A DNA stretch of 64,000 nt from Phaeosaccion multiseriatum. Lineage: Eukaryota; Ochrophyta, other classes. Under the pieces are notes generated by a model. The model had not been told where the DNA came from. It worked only from the letters and a program-made list of their open reading frames with translations, and made no database searches. The number at the start of each line of letters is the position of its first letter. The first letter of the stretch is position 1. The stretch lies in the NCBI GenBank assembly GCA_965112735.1, contig OZ218960.1, positions 1,116,001 through 1,180,000 on the forward strand, written 5' to 3'. Below are positions 42,688 through 53,504 of this stretch, piece by piece. The position numbers and the translations under genes are program-made.

Positions 42688-43592
42688 ATGGAGGCAAAGG
42701 GGGGAGAGGGAAAGAGCGACGACTGCAAGATAGGGCGAGGGGAAGGCGAGGGAAAGGCAGAGGGAAAGGACGGGGATGACGCTCCTCCGCCCATCATCAA
42801 TCTGGTGGGGTGGGAGGTCTCTCCGAACAGCTGCAATGTAGAGGTAGGAGGAGGTAGAATAGTGCTGTCTTGATCACCGCTCACGTCGCATCGGCCTCGT
42901 CCTCTATACGCTCTTCCCCTCATCTTCCTCCTCTCCTGTACGGACTACGCTTACTCGCGTGGTCCTCCACCTAAGCTCTATTCCCCTCTCTTTCTTCGCC
43001 CCCTTCGCCCCTCCCCCTCCCTCCGTGTTGGCTGTCGTGGCCCGTAGGAGGAGCTCGAGCTCAGCATGGACTTCGAAGTAGATCGAGATGTTGATAATGC
43101 TTATTGGGAGATTAAGGTACGCAGGTGGTTTGATGTAAGTGGACCCGATGCAGCTCCACTCTGTGTGTTCCCAGTCACTCCGCCCGTCCTTCCCCCCTCC
43201 CACGCCCCTCTCATTTTTCACCCGCGCATCGATAATCATCTGGCCTCACTCCTCCTCCTCCCCCTGCCTGCCTGCCTGCCTGCCTGCCGGCCTTGGCTGG
43301 CTGATTCCACCCCTCCCCCGCCCAGTTCCTAGTTGATAGTGTGCACACTCGAGAGATCATCATTCTGGGCCGCACAGAGCGAGAGTCGTACTTTGAAGGC
43401 CCCAACAACATGCTCTTCAGAGCTCCTTCCGTCGACGTGAGCGGCATTCGCCCCTGCACGCTAGCCAACGCCGGTCTGCTCACAGCCACGCTGTGGGCAG
43501 ACGGGAAGGAGTGTGTGGATGTGAATGCAATCGTCCAGGTCGCAAAGGACGGAGAGGCCTTCACGCGCACAGTCTATAGCCCGCTAGAATAG
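42688..43592 (+). CDS. Small beta-rich protein, possibly ASF1-like fold, unassigned
   Basis: Three phase-0 exons, 42688-42843, 43048-43116 and 43326-43592, give 163 residues. After an acidic/Gly/Lys leader (1-33), the rest is dense, ordered and alternating hydrophobic: PPIINLVGWEVSPNSCNVEE, LELSMDFEVDRDVDNAYWEI, KFLVDSVHTREIIILGRTER, NNMLFRAPSVDVSGIRPCTL, LLTATLWADGKECVDVNAIV. The layout (short strand, acidic F/W-E-I-K strand, LVDSV, then F-x-A-P-x-V-D-V-x-G-I and a CxxG-E-type strand) resembles the immunoglobulin-like histone chaperone ASF1 in spacing, but the key identities are few. I cannot name the family. Start: the first ATG in the exon. The compact exons and lack of low complexity mark it as a real conserved gene. 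Confidence 0.7.
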
Positions 43593-43965
43593 TCACACCC
43601 ACACGAACAGGGGAGGGAGCGTCTTTGTGTGCAGTTAAAAATAAACAGTTTAGGTGAGTGAATATGAATAAACACTCACAGGCTTTTGTACCTTGTTGTG
43701 CACATATGCAGTGACACATACACACACACACGTGTGCGGGGTCTTGTCGGTCTCGTGTGCCTCTTCTCTGCGGTGCTGCCCTTTCCTTCTTTTTGTATAT
43801 GCTTCTTATAGCATGCCTCATCCACTCCCTCTCTCTTCTCCCTGTTGCATGCCCCCCTCGCCCCCTTCTCCCCTGCTTTGATAGAGTGTCCTGTGCCTCC
43901 CCCACACCACTTCTCCTTCTTGGCCTTGCTTGGTCGCTTGTACCGCCGCCGCCACAGCCGCCTAG
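43593..43965. other. Intergenic region between convergent genes, including duplication edge
   Basis: 43593-43690 is unique 3' flank. From about 43690 to the ATPase stop the sequence matches, inverted, the 3' flank of ATPase copy A (28693-28985). No gene seen. Confidence 0.6.
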
Positions 43966-46166
43966 CTACTTCCTCTCCAGTTGTTCCTTGATGGCAAGCT
44001 CATACCCTCTGTGCATTGCCGTTATGGTTTGTCGCTTCTCATCCTCCCACAGCACACCGCTCTTGATGAGGTAATCGAGACTCAGTAGTTCCTTCTCCTC
44101 CTTTACACCACTGCGCAAAACGTTCACGGGAGACCCCTTTAGCTTCTCCAGTACGGTCCGGCGGCAAGCCTCGACATCAGCCCGTGCTTTGGTCTTAGAC
44201 GAGTCCTCCACTTCAAGGAAAGCCGCAAAATCGTCTCCTCGTGGGGCTCTAATGATGGTGCTTAGCAACCCCGCCGTTGCACTCCTTTTGGCTTCCAGGG
44301 CCTCCTCCAGAGTCTTGCCCCTGCGCAGCCTGCAGTGCAAGTCAAAGATCTCCCCCGCATGGCCCCCCACCGCATCCCACAGCAACTCAAACTCCTTGTC
44401 GGTAAAGTATTCGATGCGCTTGTCGCCATCATTGTCGAGAAGCTTTGGCTCTCGTACAAGCTCATCTTTCACCTCCTCCTTGGTCCACAGTTTCACCTGT
44501 GTGGCCTGGAAGGACTGCGGCGCAGACGTGAGATGCTTTTCGAGGCTGCTCCACAGGTACTCGGAGCTCTCCACAATCACCGCAAACCGGGAGTTGCCCT
44601 GCATGAGCTTTTCAAAGTAGGTGAACACCACGTCAAACATCGCCTGACCGGTGGCATACTCCTGGCCATCCTCCGGCGTCACAAGCTTTTGCACATCTCG
44701 GATGACGAGCACAGGTTTCTTCTCGCCCACCTCCCCGTAGGCAAACATGTCGAGCCCCTCAAGGACTACTTGATAGGACGTTTCTCCCTTTGGGCCGCCG
44801 ATGACGACATTACTCTCGGGTTCGATGGCTACCACGCCCTCCATTTCGGTAGGAATCTTGTCAGCCTCAATCTTGACACCCTTGAGGTCTACTACTCCCA
44901 CCGCTCTCCCCTCTGCTCTCCACCTCTCGATGGCCTCCTGCATGGCGCGCGTCTTGCCCACCGACTTGCGGCCCCACACCATGAGGGCGTGCCTCACTGG
45001 TGTCTCAGTCACGTACGTGTCCAGAGTCTTCAGGTACGTGCTGTGAAGGATGCGAGGAAGTTCTTCCGTGCCTGTCAGATAAGACACGCAAAACGAACGA
45101 CATGGAGGTGTGAGTGAGTGAGTGGGTGAGTGAGTGAGTGAGTGAGTGAGTGAGTGAGTGAGTGAGTGAGTGAGTGAGTGAGTGAGTGAGTGAGTGAGTG
45201 AGTGAGTGAGTGAGTGAGTGAGCAAGCGAGTGAGTGAGTGAGTGAGTGAGTGAGTGGGTTAGTGAGTGAGTGAGTGGGTGGGTGAGTGAGTGAGGATGAG
45301 AGCAAGCGCACGCCTTCTTCTTCCATACCAGCTCGTCCGCGCCATCATGAGCTCGTACCTTTCCATCGCCTTAAGGGAGACTCTCCAACACCATCTTGCT
45401 TAACGTTCATGGACAGCACAGAAGGCACTCCACGACAGGGACTTCGAGAGGGGGACATGCCCGCGATGGCCCTTTGGGAGCTCATCACTGCTCCCGGGCC
45501 CTGCCACGGCGTTTGAAGTCCAGCAGGAGAGAAGGCCGGGGCACGGACTGGGGAGAAGGCACAGAACACGGGCATATAGGTCACAGGGTGTCGGGCAGGC
45601 GGGCAGGCACAAAGTATGATGAATGCAGGTGAGAGGAAGAACGAGCAACAGAGACAGCGACGCAAAAGACTGAGGGCCCAAGAGGGAGACAGAGAACAAG
45701 AGAGAAACCAAGAGAAAGAGGTAGAGAGGGAGGAAGAGAAATAGAGAGGAACAGGGGCGGAGCGCGGGAGGCACAGGGAGACGGAGCAAGAAGAAGGGAG
45801 GCAGAGAAATATCACACCCTCATCACCGACACCATCCCAAAAAAAAAACGCGCATGAGCAGTAGGACCCGTGAAGCAGGTGGAAAGGAACCGAGAGAGAG
45901 GCACCGACGAGAGAGAGACAAGTGAACAAAAGACAGACCGAGAAAGAAGAGAGGAGGAAAGAGAGAGAGAGAAATCTCGCACCCTCATCACAGACAGCAC
46001 TTAACCCAAAAGCCCACTCCCCCCTCATCAGACTGGCAACATGGAACACACCTCTCTCACCGTGCGGCCTGCACACCGCCGATCCGCCGGAGCAGAAGCC
46101 CAGCCCATGAAAGGCTTCGGTAAGTCCCAGCAGCAGCAAAGGCACGAGCCCCCGCATGTAGTACAT
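43966..46166 (-). CDS. P-loop ATPase (archaeal ATPase_2-like) with bipartite presequence
   Basis: Three phase-consistent exons, 46166-46061, 45547-45359 and 45071-43966, 466 residues. The N-terminus MYYMRGLVPLLLLGLTEAFH is signal-peptide-like with a possible A/F cleavage site, followed by Ser/Arg/Pro-rich sequence to about residue 97, as in heterokont plastid presequences. The ATPase core has Walker A GRKSVGKT (132-139), a hydrophobic strand LVIRDVQ (220-226) where Walker B is expected, VIVESSEYLW, and FELLWDAVGGHAGEIFDL, like the sensor region of the archaeal-type ATPase_2 (PF01637) and STAND families. A winged-helix-like end follows (LLSLDYLIKSGVLWEDEKRQ). Role unknown; such ATPases are often signalling or DNA-associated switches. 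In the Walker B strand the usual Asp-Glu reads Arg-Asp. Intron 2 has about 180 bp of GAGT/CTCA repeat. Confidence 0.75.
45105..45297 (-). repeat. GAGT/CTCA tetranucleotide array in ATPase copy B intron 2
   Basis: About 180 bp of (GAGT)n on the plus strand, i.e. CTCA in the transcript, ending about 35 bp before the exon 3 acceptor. It matches the much longer array of copy A in position and unit. Confidence 0.95.
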
Positions 46167-46290
46167 CCTTGGAGGGAGAAGAGATCGTGTTTTCAAAGGT
46201 TCTTCAAGCGCCGCACATAATAAATCGAAGGGGGGGGTTGGGTGTCATTGACATAATCTTCGAAGCTTCCAGTCGCCCCTCAACGAAAAA
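46167..46290. promoter_or_regulatory. Head-to-head region (ATPase / RRN7), duplicated
   Basis: 124 bp between start codons. The same junction exists in copy A between 25674 and the RRN7 remnant, so the shared promoter was copied too. No core promoter motif identified. Confidence 0.5.
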
Positions 46291-47340
46291 ATGTTTTCCC
46301 AGCTCTCCCAAGGGCTGGAGGTGGACGATGGCTCCCAATGGTTTGATAACTCACAGCAGAATGGGAGACACAGCAGTCAGGGCCAGAGCCAGCAAGACCT
46401 TGGCTTTAGCCAACAGACCGGCAGCCAACCTCTCCGACGGAGAGGGGGGGGAGGAAGGGGCGGGAGAGCGGCTGTCGCTACTGCTGCTGCTGCTGCGGTG
46501 TGCGAGAACTGCCAGTCGGAGGACTTTGATACCACCGACGTGGGAGAGATGGTCTGCAGAGAATGCGGTGTGCGCTTTGAAGGTCGGTCCAGGTGGAGCT
46601 TTGAATTGGTCCCCTCTCTAAAATCTACACACCAGCAGCACCATCACCACCACCGCACACACTACACTTATCTCGAGACGAATTCTCCGACACCTTTCCT
46701 TCCTTGCCGCCCAATCTCCGCAGGCAATCTGAATGAAGAGCTGGACCTCGACGATGATGACCCTCTGCTTCGCGCGGGCACCAGCTGGATGCGAGTGAGG
46801 CGCATCAAAAGGCCTCGACAGCGCAAAGAGGGTTTGAAAAAGGCAAAGGACGCCTCCACCGTCGACTGCCTGAGGGCCTATCAGCATGTGCGTGAACACA
46901 TACTCGGTCGTGTCTTATCCCCCCCTCAGTCTTCCCCCTGTACATTCCACTCGTTTCCGCTCTCCTGAGTCTGGCGTGGGACCCTACCTCTCAAGGGAGA
47001 GCGTCAGACCTCCCTCCCCCTCCCTAACCTGCTTCCCTGACATTCTTTTGTCATTCTCGTCCAAACAAACACCAAACAAACAAGCTGGTGCTGTTGCAAG
47101 CGCGGGCCGTGGAAGACATCCTTGGTCTCACTCCCCCAGCAGTAGCAGGGGGAGAGGGAAGGGGGGAAAGCAGCACGCCTGGGACTGCCGCTGGCGACGG
47201 CAACAAAAGCACCAACACCAACGCCAATACCAACACCGACCAGCGCCCTGTAGCAGGGCCCTTGTGTGCCATTGTGCGGAAGCTGTGGTTCTCCTACATC
47301 GAGCGCTGGGCACACCATAGCCGATACCCAATAGGTGAGG

Positions 47341-47393
<53 letters not shown>

Positions 47394-47606
47394 GTAGCCA
47401 TCAGTCAGCGACCTCAAAGGAATTCCTTTACGGCCTTGGTGAGCACCGCTCCGCTCTTTCCCCTGTCTCCCCTCGCTGTCTATCCAACCCCTTCTTGTGG
47501 TCTTCCTTCTTTTCCACGGGCCTATCACTGCCCTATTTTTTCATCTCTCCCACCTGCAAGCTGAATAACCTCTTGGCCGCTTTCGTGATGCCTGCTCTCC
47601 TCGCAA

Positions 47607-47639
<33 letters not shown>

Positions 47640-47675
47640 CACACACACACACGCACACACACACACACACACACG

Positions 47676-47774
<99 letters not shown>

Positions 47775-50443
47775 CTACGCAGGGGAATGCTTTCGATCCA
47801 TCAACGGCGAGCAGTTCCGAAGACCGCAGCGAAAGAGGCCGAGGCCGACAGCATCAGAGCTGCGAGAGGGCTCAGAAGCGGATAGAGACGACGAGGGGCC
47901 AAGAGGAGAGAAGGAGCAAGATGTGAAGCCTGTGGTAGGCGGCTTGTTGGTGGCGGGCAGACGAGTGGGGGTGAAAAGCAGAACTGGCCATCGCTTGAGA
48001 CAGGATAGAACCGCCTCGACGGTCATGCTGACCCGCAGGAGGAGGGAGAAGGAGCGGAGCAGGCTGGTCGGTGGTAGTAGCAGCAGCAGTAGCAGCAGTA
48101 GTGGGGTTTTGGTGAAGGAGGAGCAAAGAGGGAGCGGAGACGAGCAAGACGAACAAGGGCGAGATGCAGGGGGGGAAGAGGGGGGGGAAGAGGAAGACGA
48201 GGAGGAGGAAGATGAAGAGGGGGAGAAGGAAGGAGGGGAAGAGGAGGAGGAGGAGGAGGAGGAGGAGGAGGTGGAGGAGGAGGAGGAGGAGGAGGAGGAG
48301 GAGGAGGGGGAGGAGGAGGAGGAGGAGGACGAGGAGGACGAGGAGGAGGAGGACGAGGAAGAGGAGGACGGGGGGGGGGGGGATGAGGGGGATAAGGGGG
48401 AGGAGAAGACAAAGCCAGCCGCAACACTGGCAGGCGGCAGTTCAGTATCGTCGTCGTCGCTTTTCTTCAAGTCAGCAGCGACGGGAGCAGCGGGAGCAGC
48501 AGGAGTAGGAGGAGCAGGAGCAACGAGAGGAGGAAGAAGACGAGTGGGGGGTGCGAAGAATAAACCCGGAAAGCGGTACTACGGCCTGCAGGCCAGTGTC
48601 CGCGAGATGGGCCTCCCCGTGTCCGTCGGGCAGCTTGTGTCTGTCACCATGCCCCTCAGCATGGCCTTGCTCAACGTTGCTTGCCTCACTCTGCGGAGTG
48701 GAGTGGTGCCCATCGAGCTCATACGGTGGTGCCGGACTGGGCAGGTGCCCTACCTGAGTGCGCTGTACTGCCTGCCCCAGGCGCTGCAGGAAGGGGTGGC
48801 GGTGGTCGCAAGTTGGTTCCTCCCTCGCAGCCTTCCCACTACGCGTCAGGTGAGCGAGTGAGGGGAGGGGAGGGGAGGAGGAGGGGGAGGGGGAGGGGGA
48901 GGGGGAGGGGGAGGGAGAGGCGGTCTTCTCTTTCTACGCTTACCGCCTTCTTTCTCTCGGCCTTGTGGTTCCGCTTACTTCTCATTCCGCCCCACCCCGC
49001 ATGTGTGTGTGTCGAACGGGGGGGGGGGTATGGTGTTTGTTTCACCAACACTCGTTCTTGATGAGTTGTGACTCTCTCTCTCGCTCTCTCTCCCTCACTC
49101 GCTCGCTCGCTGTCAGTTGACACTCCTGCTCCTTCTCCTTGTCGCTTTGCTCCCAGTTCCGCCCTTCCCTCCTTCCATCCCCTCCCTCACTCCCTCCCTC
49201 CCTCCCCCTCCCTCCCTCCCTCCCTCCCTCACTCCCTCCCTCCCTCCCTCCCCCTCCCTCCCTCCCTCCCTCCCTCCCTCCCTCCCACCCACCCACTACC
49301 GTTCCTCAGATAACCTTCCTAAGCAGTCGCCTCTGCATGGCGCTGGGTGTCTCTCTGCCCTCTCCCAACGTGCCTCTCTGCGGTGGCCGCTTCATCTCTC
49401 AGCTGCGCCTCCCCTCAGCTTCGCTCTCCATCTTCCACAGAATAGTGCAGCTTCTGCAGCAGAGTGACTACACCCAGCAGCAGCAGTTGGTGATACAACA
49501 GCAGCAGCAGCAGTTGGTGATACAACAGCAGCAGCAGCAGTTGGTGATACAACAGCAGCAGCAGCAGCAGCAGCAGCAGGAGGAGCAGGAGAAGGAGGAA
49601 GAGGACGAGGCACCAAGAGAAGGAGGCGTGAGGGGGCGCGGCGGTGGAGAGAGCCCAGCGACAGCGTCTTCGTCCTCCTCCTCAGCAGCGTTGAGTCCTC
49701 AACTCCATGCGTCCTTTCAGCCTCTGACTACTGCAGACGCGTGCGATATCATGGCTCTGGTTGTGGTGTCGGTGTGCGTGCAGAAGGGCTGGGAGGGGTG
49801 GGTGTGGGGATGGACCTGCAAGGGCGGTGTCCCGGGGGGCTCAAGCGACAGAAGAGAAAGAGGAGGAGCAGGAGGAGGGTCCTCGATTGCTCGCGCAGTG
49901 CCATACACGGCGGAGGAGATGCGAGATATGCGCCGGAGCGAACTCAGCGACTATTTGTGGTGAGCTCTCTCTCTCTCCTTTTCTCTCCCTCTCCACCTCC
50001 CTCTCATGCTCTCTCTCTCCATCTCACCCCCCCCCCCCAACCCAACCCAACCCTCCTCCCTTGCCACACCTCCTCCTCCCCCTCCTGCTCCTCCCCCTCC
50101 TCCTCCTCCTCCTCCCCCTCCTCCTCCTCCTCCTCCTCCCCCTCCTCCTCCTCCCCCTCCCCCTCCTCCACGTCCTGGTTGGGCCTATGTGTAGGGCGTG
50201 CGAGCAGGTGATATTCCGACGACACGGCCGCCGTGCCCAGGACGTAACGGGGGAGCATGAGGAGATCGGTTACGCTGGGTTGGGTAGTCAGCACTCCAAG
50301 GCATTGGAGCGTCTGGCACAGGGCATTGAGGCTGAAGGGGCCGCAACCAAGGCAAGGGCGGGCCAACCAGTCGACCAAGTAGACGGAGTTGGATGGAAGG
50401 GATACAGCCTCCCTGGCTCTCGGTCCTACGTATTCCGGGGCAT

Positions 50444-50484
<41 letters not shown>

Positions 50485-51674
50485 GCGGCGGCGGCGGCGG
50501 CGGGGAGCCGCGCTCGAAAAAGAAGAAGAAAGACATGAGAGGAAGAGAGGAGGGAGTAACTGCTGCAGACAGTATCCAGAGTGAAGGAAGGTGCCAGTCT
50601 AGCGATGGCCGCTTGCAGGACAGTGGTGCAGACGGAGAGGGTGACGGGGTTTGTACACGAAGCCCTGCCAACACCCCTGCATCGACGGTCGTGTCCGGTA
50701 GCAGCAAGAGCGAAAGGGATAAGCACAGCAACAGCAGCAACAGCAGTAGTAGCACAGAGAGCAGCAGCAAGAGAAGAAGAGGCAGCAGTAGCAATAGCAA
50801 TAGCAGCAGCAGCGATGGGGTGGGAACGCATCCTCCTGAGCGCTTCCAACCATTAGTTCTCTACGGCCTCCACGTGGAGAGACAGAGAGAGCACAACGAC
50901 TGGATGTATGGCTATTTCGCAAGGGGGAAGAAGCACCAGAACCTCTACAACCTCCCACCAACGCCGCCATCCCGACGCCCACGGCAACGACAACAACAAG
51001 AAGGAGGAGGAGGAGGAGGAGGAGGAGGAGGAGGAGGAGGAGGAGGAGGAGGAGGAGGAGGAGGAGGACAAGTGCGAGGGAGTCGTGTGAAGGAGGAGGA
51101 GAAGAAGGTGAACAAGAAGAAGAAGAAGAAGAAGAAAGCGACTTGGGACGAAGTGCTCAGAGAGGAGAGGGGGGAGGGGACGTGCAGCGCAGAGTACGCC
51201 CTGCTGGTGGAGGCGTGCGCAGCGTTGTTAGAGGTGGCTCCTCACCTCCTGGCGGGGGCCGTGGAGCGTTTGAAAAGGCGGTTACGGGCGATGGTCCTGG
51301 CCAAGCAGGCGGAGGAGAAAGCGGCGGCGGCGGCGGCGGCGGCGGCGGTGGAGGCGGAGGAGGAAGACGACGAGGACGACGACGAGGATGACGAGGAGAG
51401 GGAGGAGGAGGAGGAGGAGGAGGAGGAGGAGGAGGAGGAGGAGGAGGAGGAGGAGGAGGAGGAGGAGAGGCCTGTGCGATTGAAGTTCGAACGAACCCCC
51501 AACAAGGAGGTCAATCTGCAGAGGAAGGCGATGCGCTGCCTCCACTCGCTGGGGCTGCAGCGACAGAGTCGCACGAAACGGGGGCAGGCAGCGACCAGCA
51601 AGGGCAGGCCATTCCCTCAGTGGCTGACGGACCATCTCGAGAGACAAGAGGAGGAGAACGACGTTGCGTTGTGA
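46291..51674 (+). CDS. RNA polymerase I initiation factor RRN7/TAF1B
   Basis: Six phase-consistent exons: 46291-46582, 46724-46887, 47085-47334, 47783-48849, 49310-49959 and 50195-51674, 1300 residues. Residues 72-93 form the zinc ribbon [10 protein letters not shown]...EMVCRECG, of the TFIIB-related RRN7/TAF1B type. A helix follows, [20 protein letters not shown], then [15 protein letters not shown], and the cyclin-fold signature [40 protein letters not shown], all characteristic of RRN7/TAF1B. RRN7/TAF1B sits in the core factor (SL1) that recruits Pol I to rDNA in the nucleolus. The protein is about twice its usual size because of poly-Glu (GAG/GAA), Ser, Gln and Gly inserts encoded by triplet repeats. 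Start: first ATG of the zinc-ribbon exon. The (AC)n, CCCT and CCT tracts abut three acceptors. Confidence 0.85.
47609..47773 (+). repeat. AC dinucleotide microsatellite before an RRN7 acceptor
   Basis: About 165 bp of (AC)n with a few GC interruptions, ending 9 bp before the exon 4 acceptor ACTACGCAG. The same intron starts with a GT run at 47342-47390. Confidence 0.95.
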
Positions 51675-51999
51675 TGAAGGGGCGAGGCGGGCGAGGCGGG
51701 CGAGGCCGGGCGGCAGGGAGCCAGAGCAGGGCAGAGCAGAGCAAGGACAGGGCAATGCACACGGGGTATGCGATCGATCTTCTCCTTCCTTGAACTCGTC
51801 GTTCGCTTCGCTTCGCTTCTCTTGTTTCTCCCAACATGTTGGGTGATGACGGTGGCGCCGCTCTTGGGCACACGCCCCTGCGGCACCTCCCCTTTTAATG
51901 GATGAAAGAAGCTCTTATTATATCGATCGACTTGGCTTTGAACGGCCCTCCTGGTCCTGTCAATTAAAAATATATTCTCTACCGGTTACCGGATGGCGG
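51675..51999. other. Intergenic region between convergent RRN7 and SAP18 genes
   Basis: 325 bp of 3' flank for both genes. It has GCGAG and CTTCG short repeats and an AT-rich patch at 51910-51980 that could hold polyadenylation signals. No gene seen. Confidence 0.6.
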
Positions 52000-53206
52000 T
52001 TACCGGATGGCCACATCTAAGTAGTCTCCCGGTTGGAAGCGCACAGAAGCGAGGGTTTTGTCGTCGTCGGGGCCCTCCTGACCCTTGGTGGTGACCCCCA
52101 CTTCGCTCACCACCATTTCCCCCCGCTTGTTGGGGTACACAATGGCGAACGAGAGCTTTGCTCGAGGCTTTCTCGCACTCGGGCACACGTTCTGCGAAAG
52201 GAGATGGGGCATCAGGGCAAGCAGAGCCGTGGGGGGGTGGTGGAGGGAGGGGAGAGGGGGTTGGAGGTTTGAGGTGTTTTGGTTTGTGTTGCGTGTGTGT
52301 CTCCCTCTCCATCACATTCAGTGGTGGTGAGGTGTTTCGTTTTGTGTTGTGTGTAAGTCTCCCTCTCCATTACAGTCAGTGGTGGTGAGGTGTGTGTGTC
52401 TCCCTCTCCATCACAGTCATTGCCTCACGTAGAGCCCACGCGCCGCTGTGTCTCTGCCCGTTCGGGCTGATTCTCTCGTGCGCGGGTGCAGCGCTCGACT
52501 CCGACGCCCTGACATGACGTCCCCGAAATGGTTCGCTGCCCTCTTGCCGACTTGCTATCCGGTCCAATCAAGCCAAGAGGATCTGGATCCACTCGCAGTC
52601 GCCTTCTCTTCCAACCAGGCGACGCCTCTGTAACTGCGAGGTGCCGCACCACTATAAGGACCGTCCCAACGAACAGCCCCAGCTGCCTGCACTTCGCAGT
52701 AGGGCGCAATGGCCAGTTGTTTGCCTGCATCTTCCTGCATCCACCCGTGTCGTACTTTCGTACCTGAACTAATTGGGAGAGCTCTTCGAGTGAGGCATCT
52801 TCCCAGGTGTAAATCTGCAGCTCGTTCTCGGGAAGGGGAGTCCGGGGAGCATACTTTTCGCTGCTATGGTGGGTCTGTTGGCGCCAAAAGCAACGCAGGA
52901 GGAACGGACACACCTGGGCGTGGGGAGGAGAGGGGGTGAGGGCGGGTTGGGGGTGTATCTCTGTCCAGGCAGGCAGAGGCTGCAGTAGCTCAACGGGAGT
53001 AAAGAGGCTGCTTCTTCGAGTCGGAAGCCAGCGCCCTTTGGGAACCAGCCATCATATGCATAGGGAGAAGGAAGTAGTGCTCAACACACCTCTCCTCTCC
53101 CCTCGTCCACTCCACCATTCCTCACCCTCCTCTCCTCCATCTACCTAGCGTCACGCTCGAGCGCCGCCTCCTGCTCTCTCACCTCGTGCCTTTGAATCGG
53201 CTTCAT
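52000..53206 (-). CDS. SAP18: SAP18 (Sin3-associated / ASAP complex polypeptide)
   Basis: Three phase-0 exons, 53206-53183 (MKPIQRHE), 52913-52764 and 52191-52000, give 121 residues, close to the folded core of SAP18 (153 in human). Hallmarks: VCPFLLRCFW, ENELQIYTWEDASLEELSQL, KLSFAIVYPNKRGEMVVSEV, PDDDKTLASVRFQPGDYLDV. SAP18 is a ubiquitin-fold adaptor in the Sin3 histone deacetylase complex and in the ASAP/PSAP complexes tied to the exon junction and splicing; nuclear. The 24-bp first exon was chosen because it gives the family-like KPIxRxxVCP entry, has a strong donor (GAG|gtgaga) and keeps phase. Intron 2 holds a roughly 58-bp repeat. Divergent from RSPH10B. Confidence 0.9.
52266..52420. 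repeat. About 58-bp tandem repeat in SAP18 intron 2
   Basis: Two and a half units containing GTGAGGTGTTT...GTGTTG, CTCCCTCTCCATCACA and TCAGTGGTG. In the plus direction each looks like a short fragment with splice-like GTGAG and ACAG ends. Confidence 0.75.
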
Positions 53207-53504
53207 CCTCCCTCCCTTGTCCCTCTATCCACCTTCTCCTCTTCCGATCTTCCGACCACTCGTCGCAGCAGCAACTCTACACAACAAGTCAGATCTCGAT
53301 ACAATGCCGCCCTGTACAGGAGGGTGTGGTCTTGTGGAAGGAGAGCAAGGGCGGATTCGTGGAACGGATAGAGACAGGAGACAGGAGACAAGTAAAGGTC
53401 GCATCACATGCCAAACTGGAAACCATAGATCAGCCTATACACCTTTACATACGTTTCGTTTGTTTTGTTCAGCCAGCAGATATCGCACGGACGATAGCCT
53501 CGCT
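53207..53504. promoter_or_regulatory. Head-to-head region (SAP18 / RSPH10B)
   Basis: 298 bp between start codons. The RSPH10B reading frame stays open through it, with an alternative upstream ATG at 53304, so part could be coding. No core promoter element identified. Confidence 0.4.

Larger units (their letters stand above)
43690..46580 (-). repeat. Inverted segmental duplication, copy B (intact source)
   Basis: Reverse complement of the block at 25400-28985. It carries the intact ATPase and the intact first exon of RRN7 in divergent orientation. Because the full RRN7 gene continues here, this copy is taken as the source. Confidence 0.9.

Noticed and set aside
44335-45117. 260-residue plus-strand frame opposite the ATPase
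   Set aside because: Antisense shadow of the ATPase exon; it has no family signal, while the minus frame has Walker A and sensor motifs.
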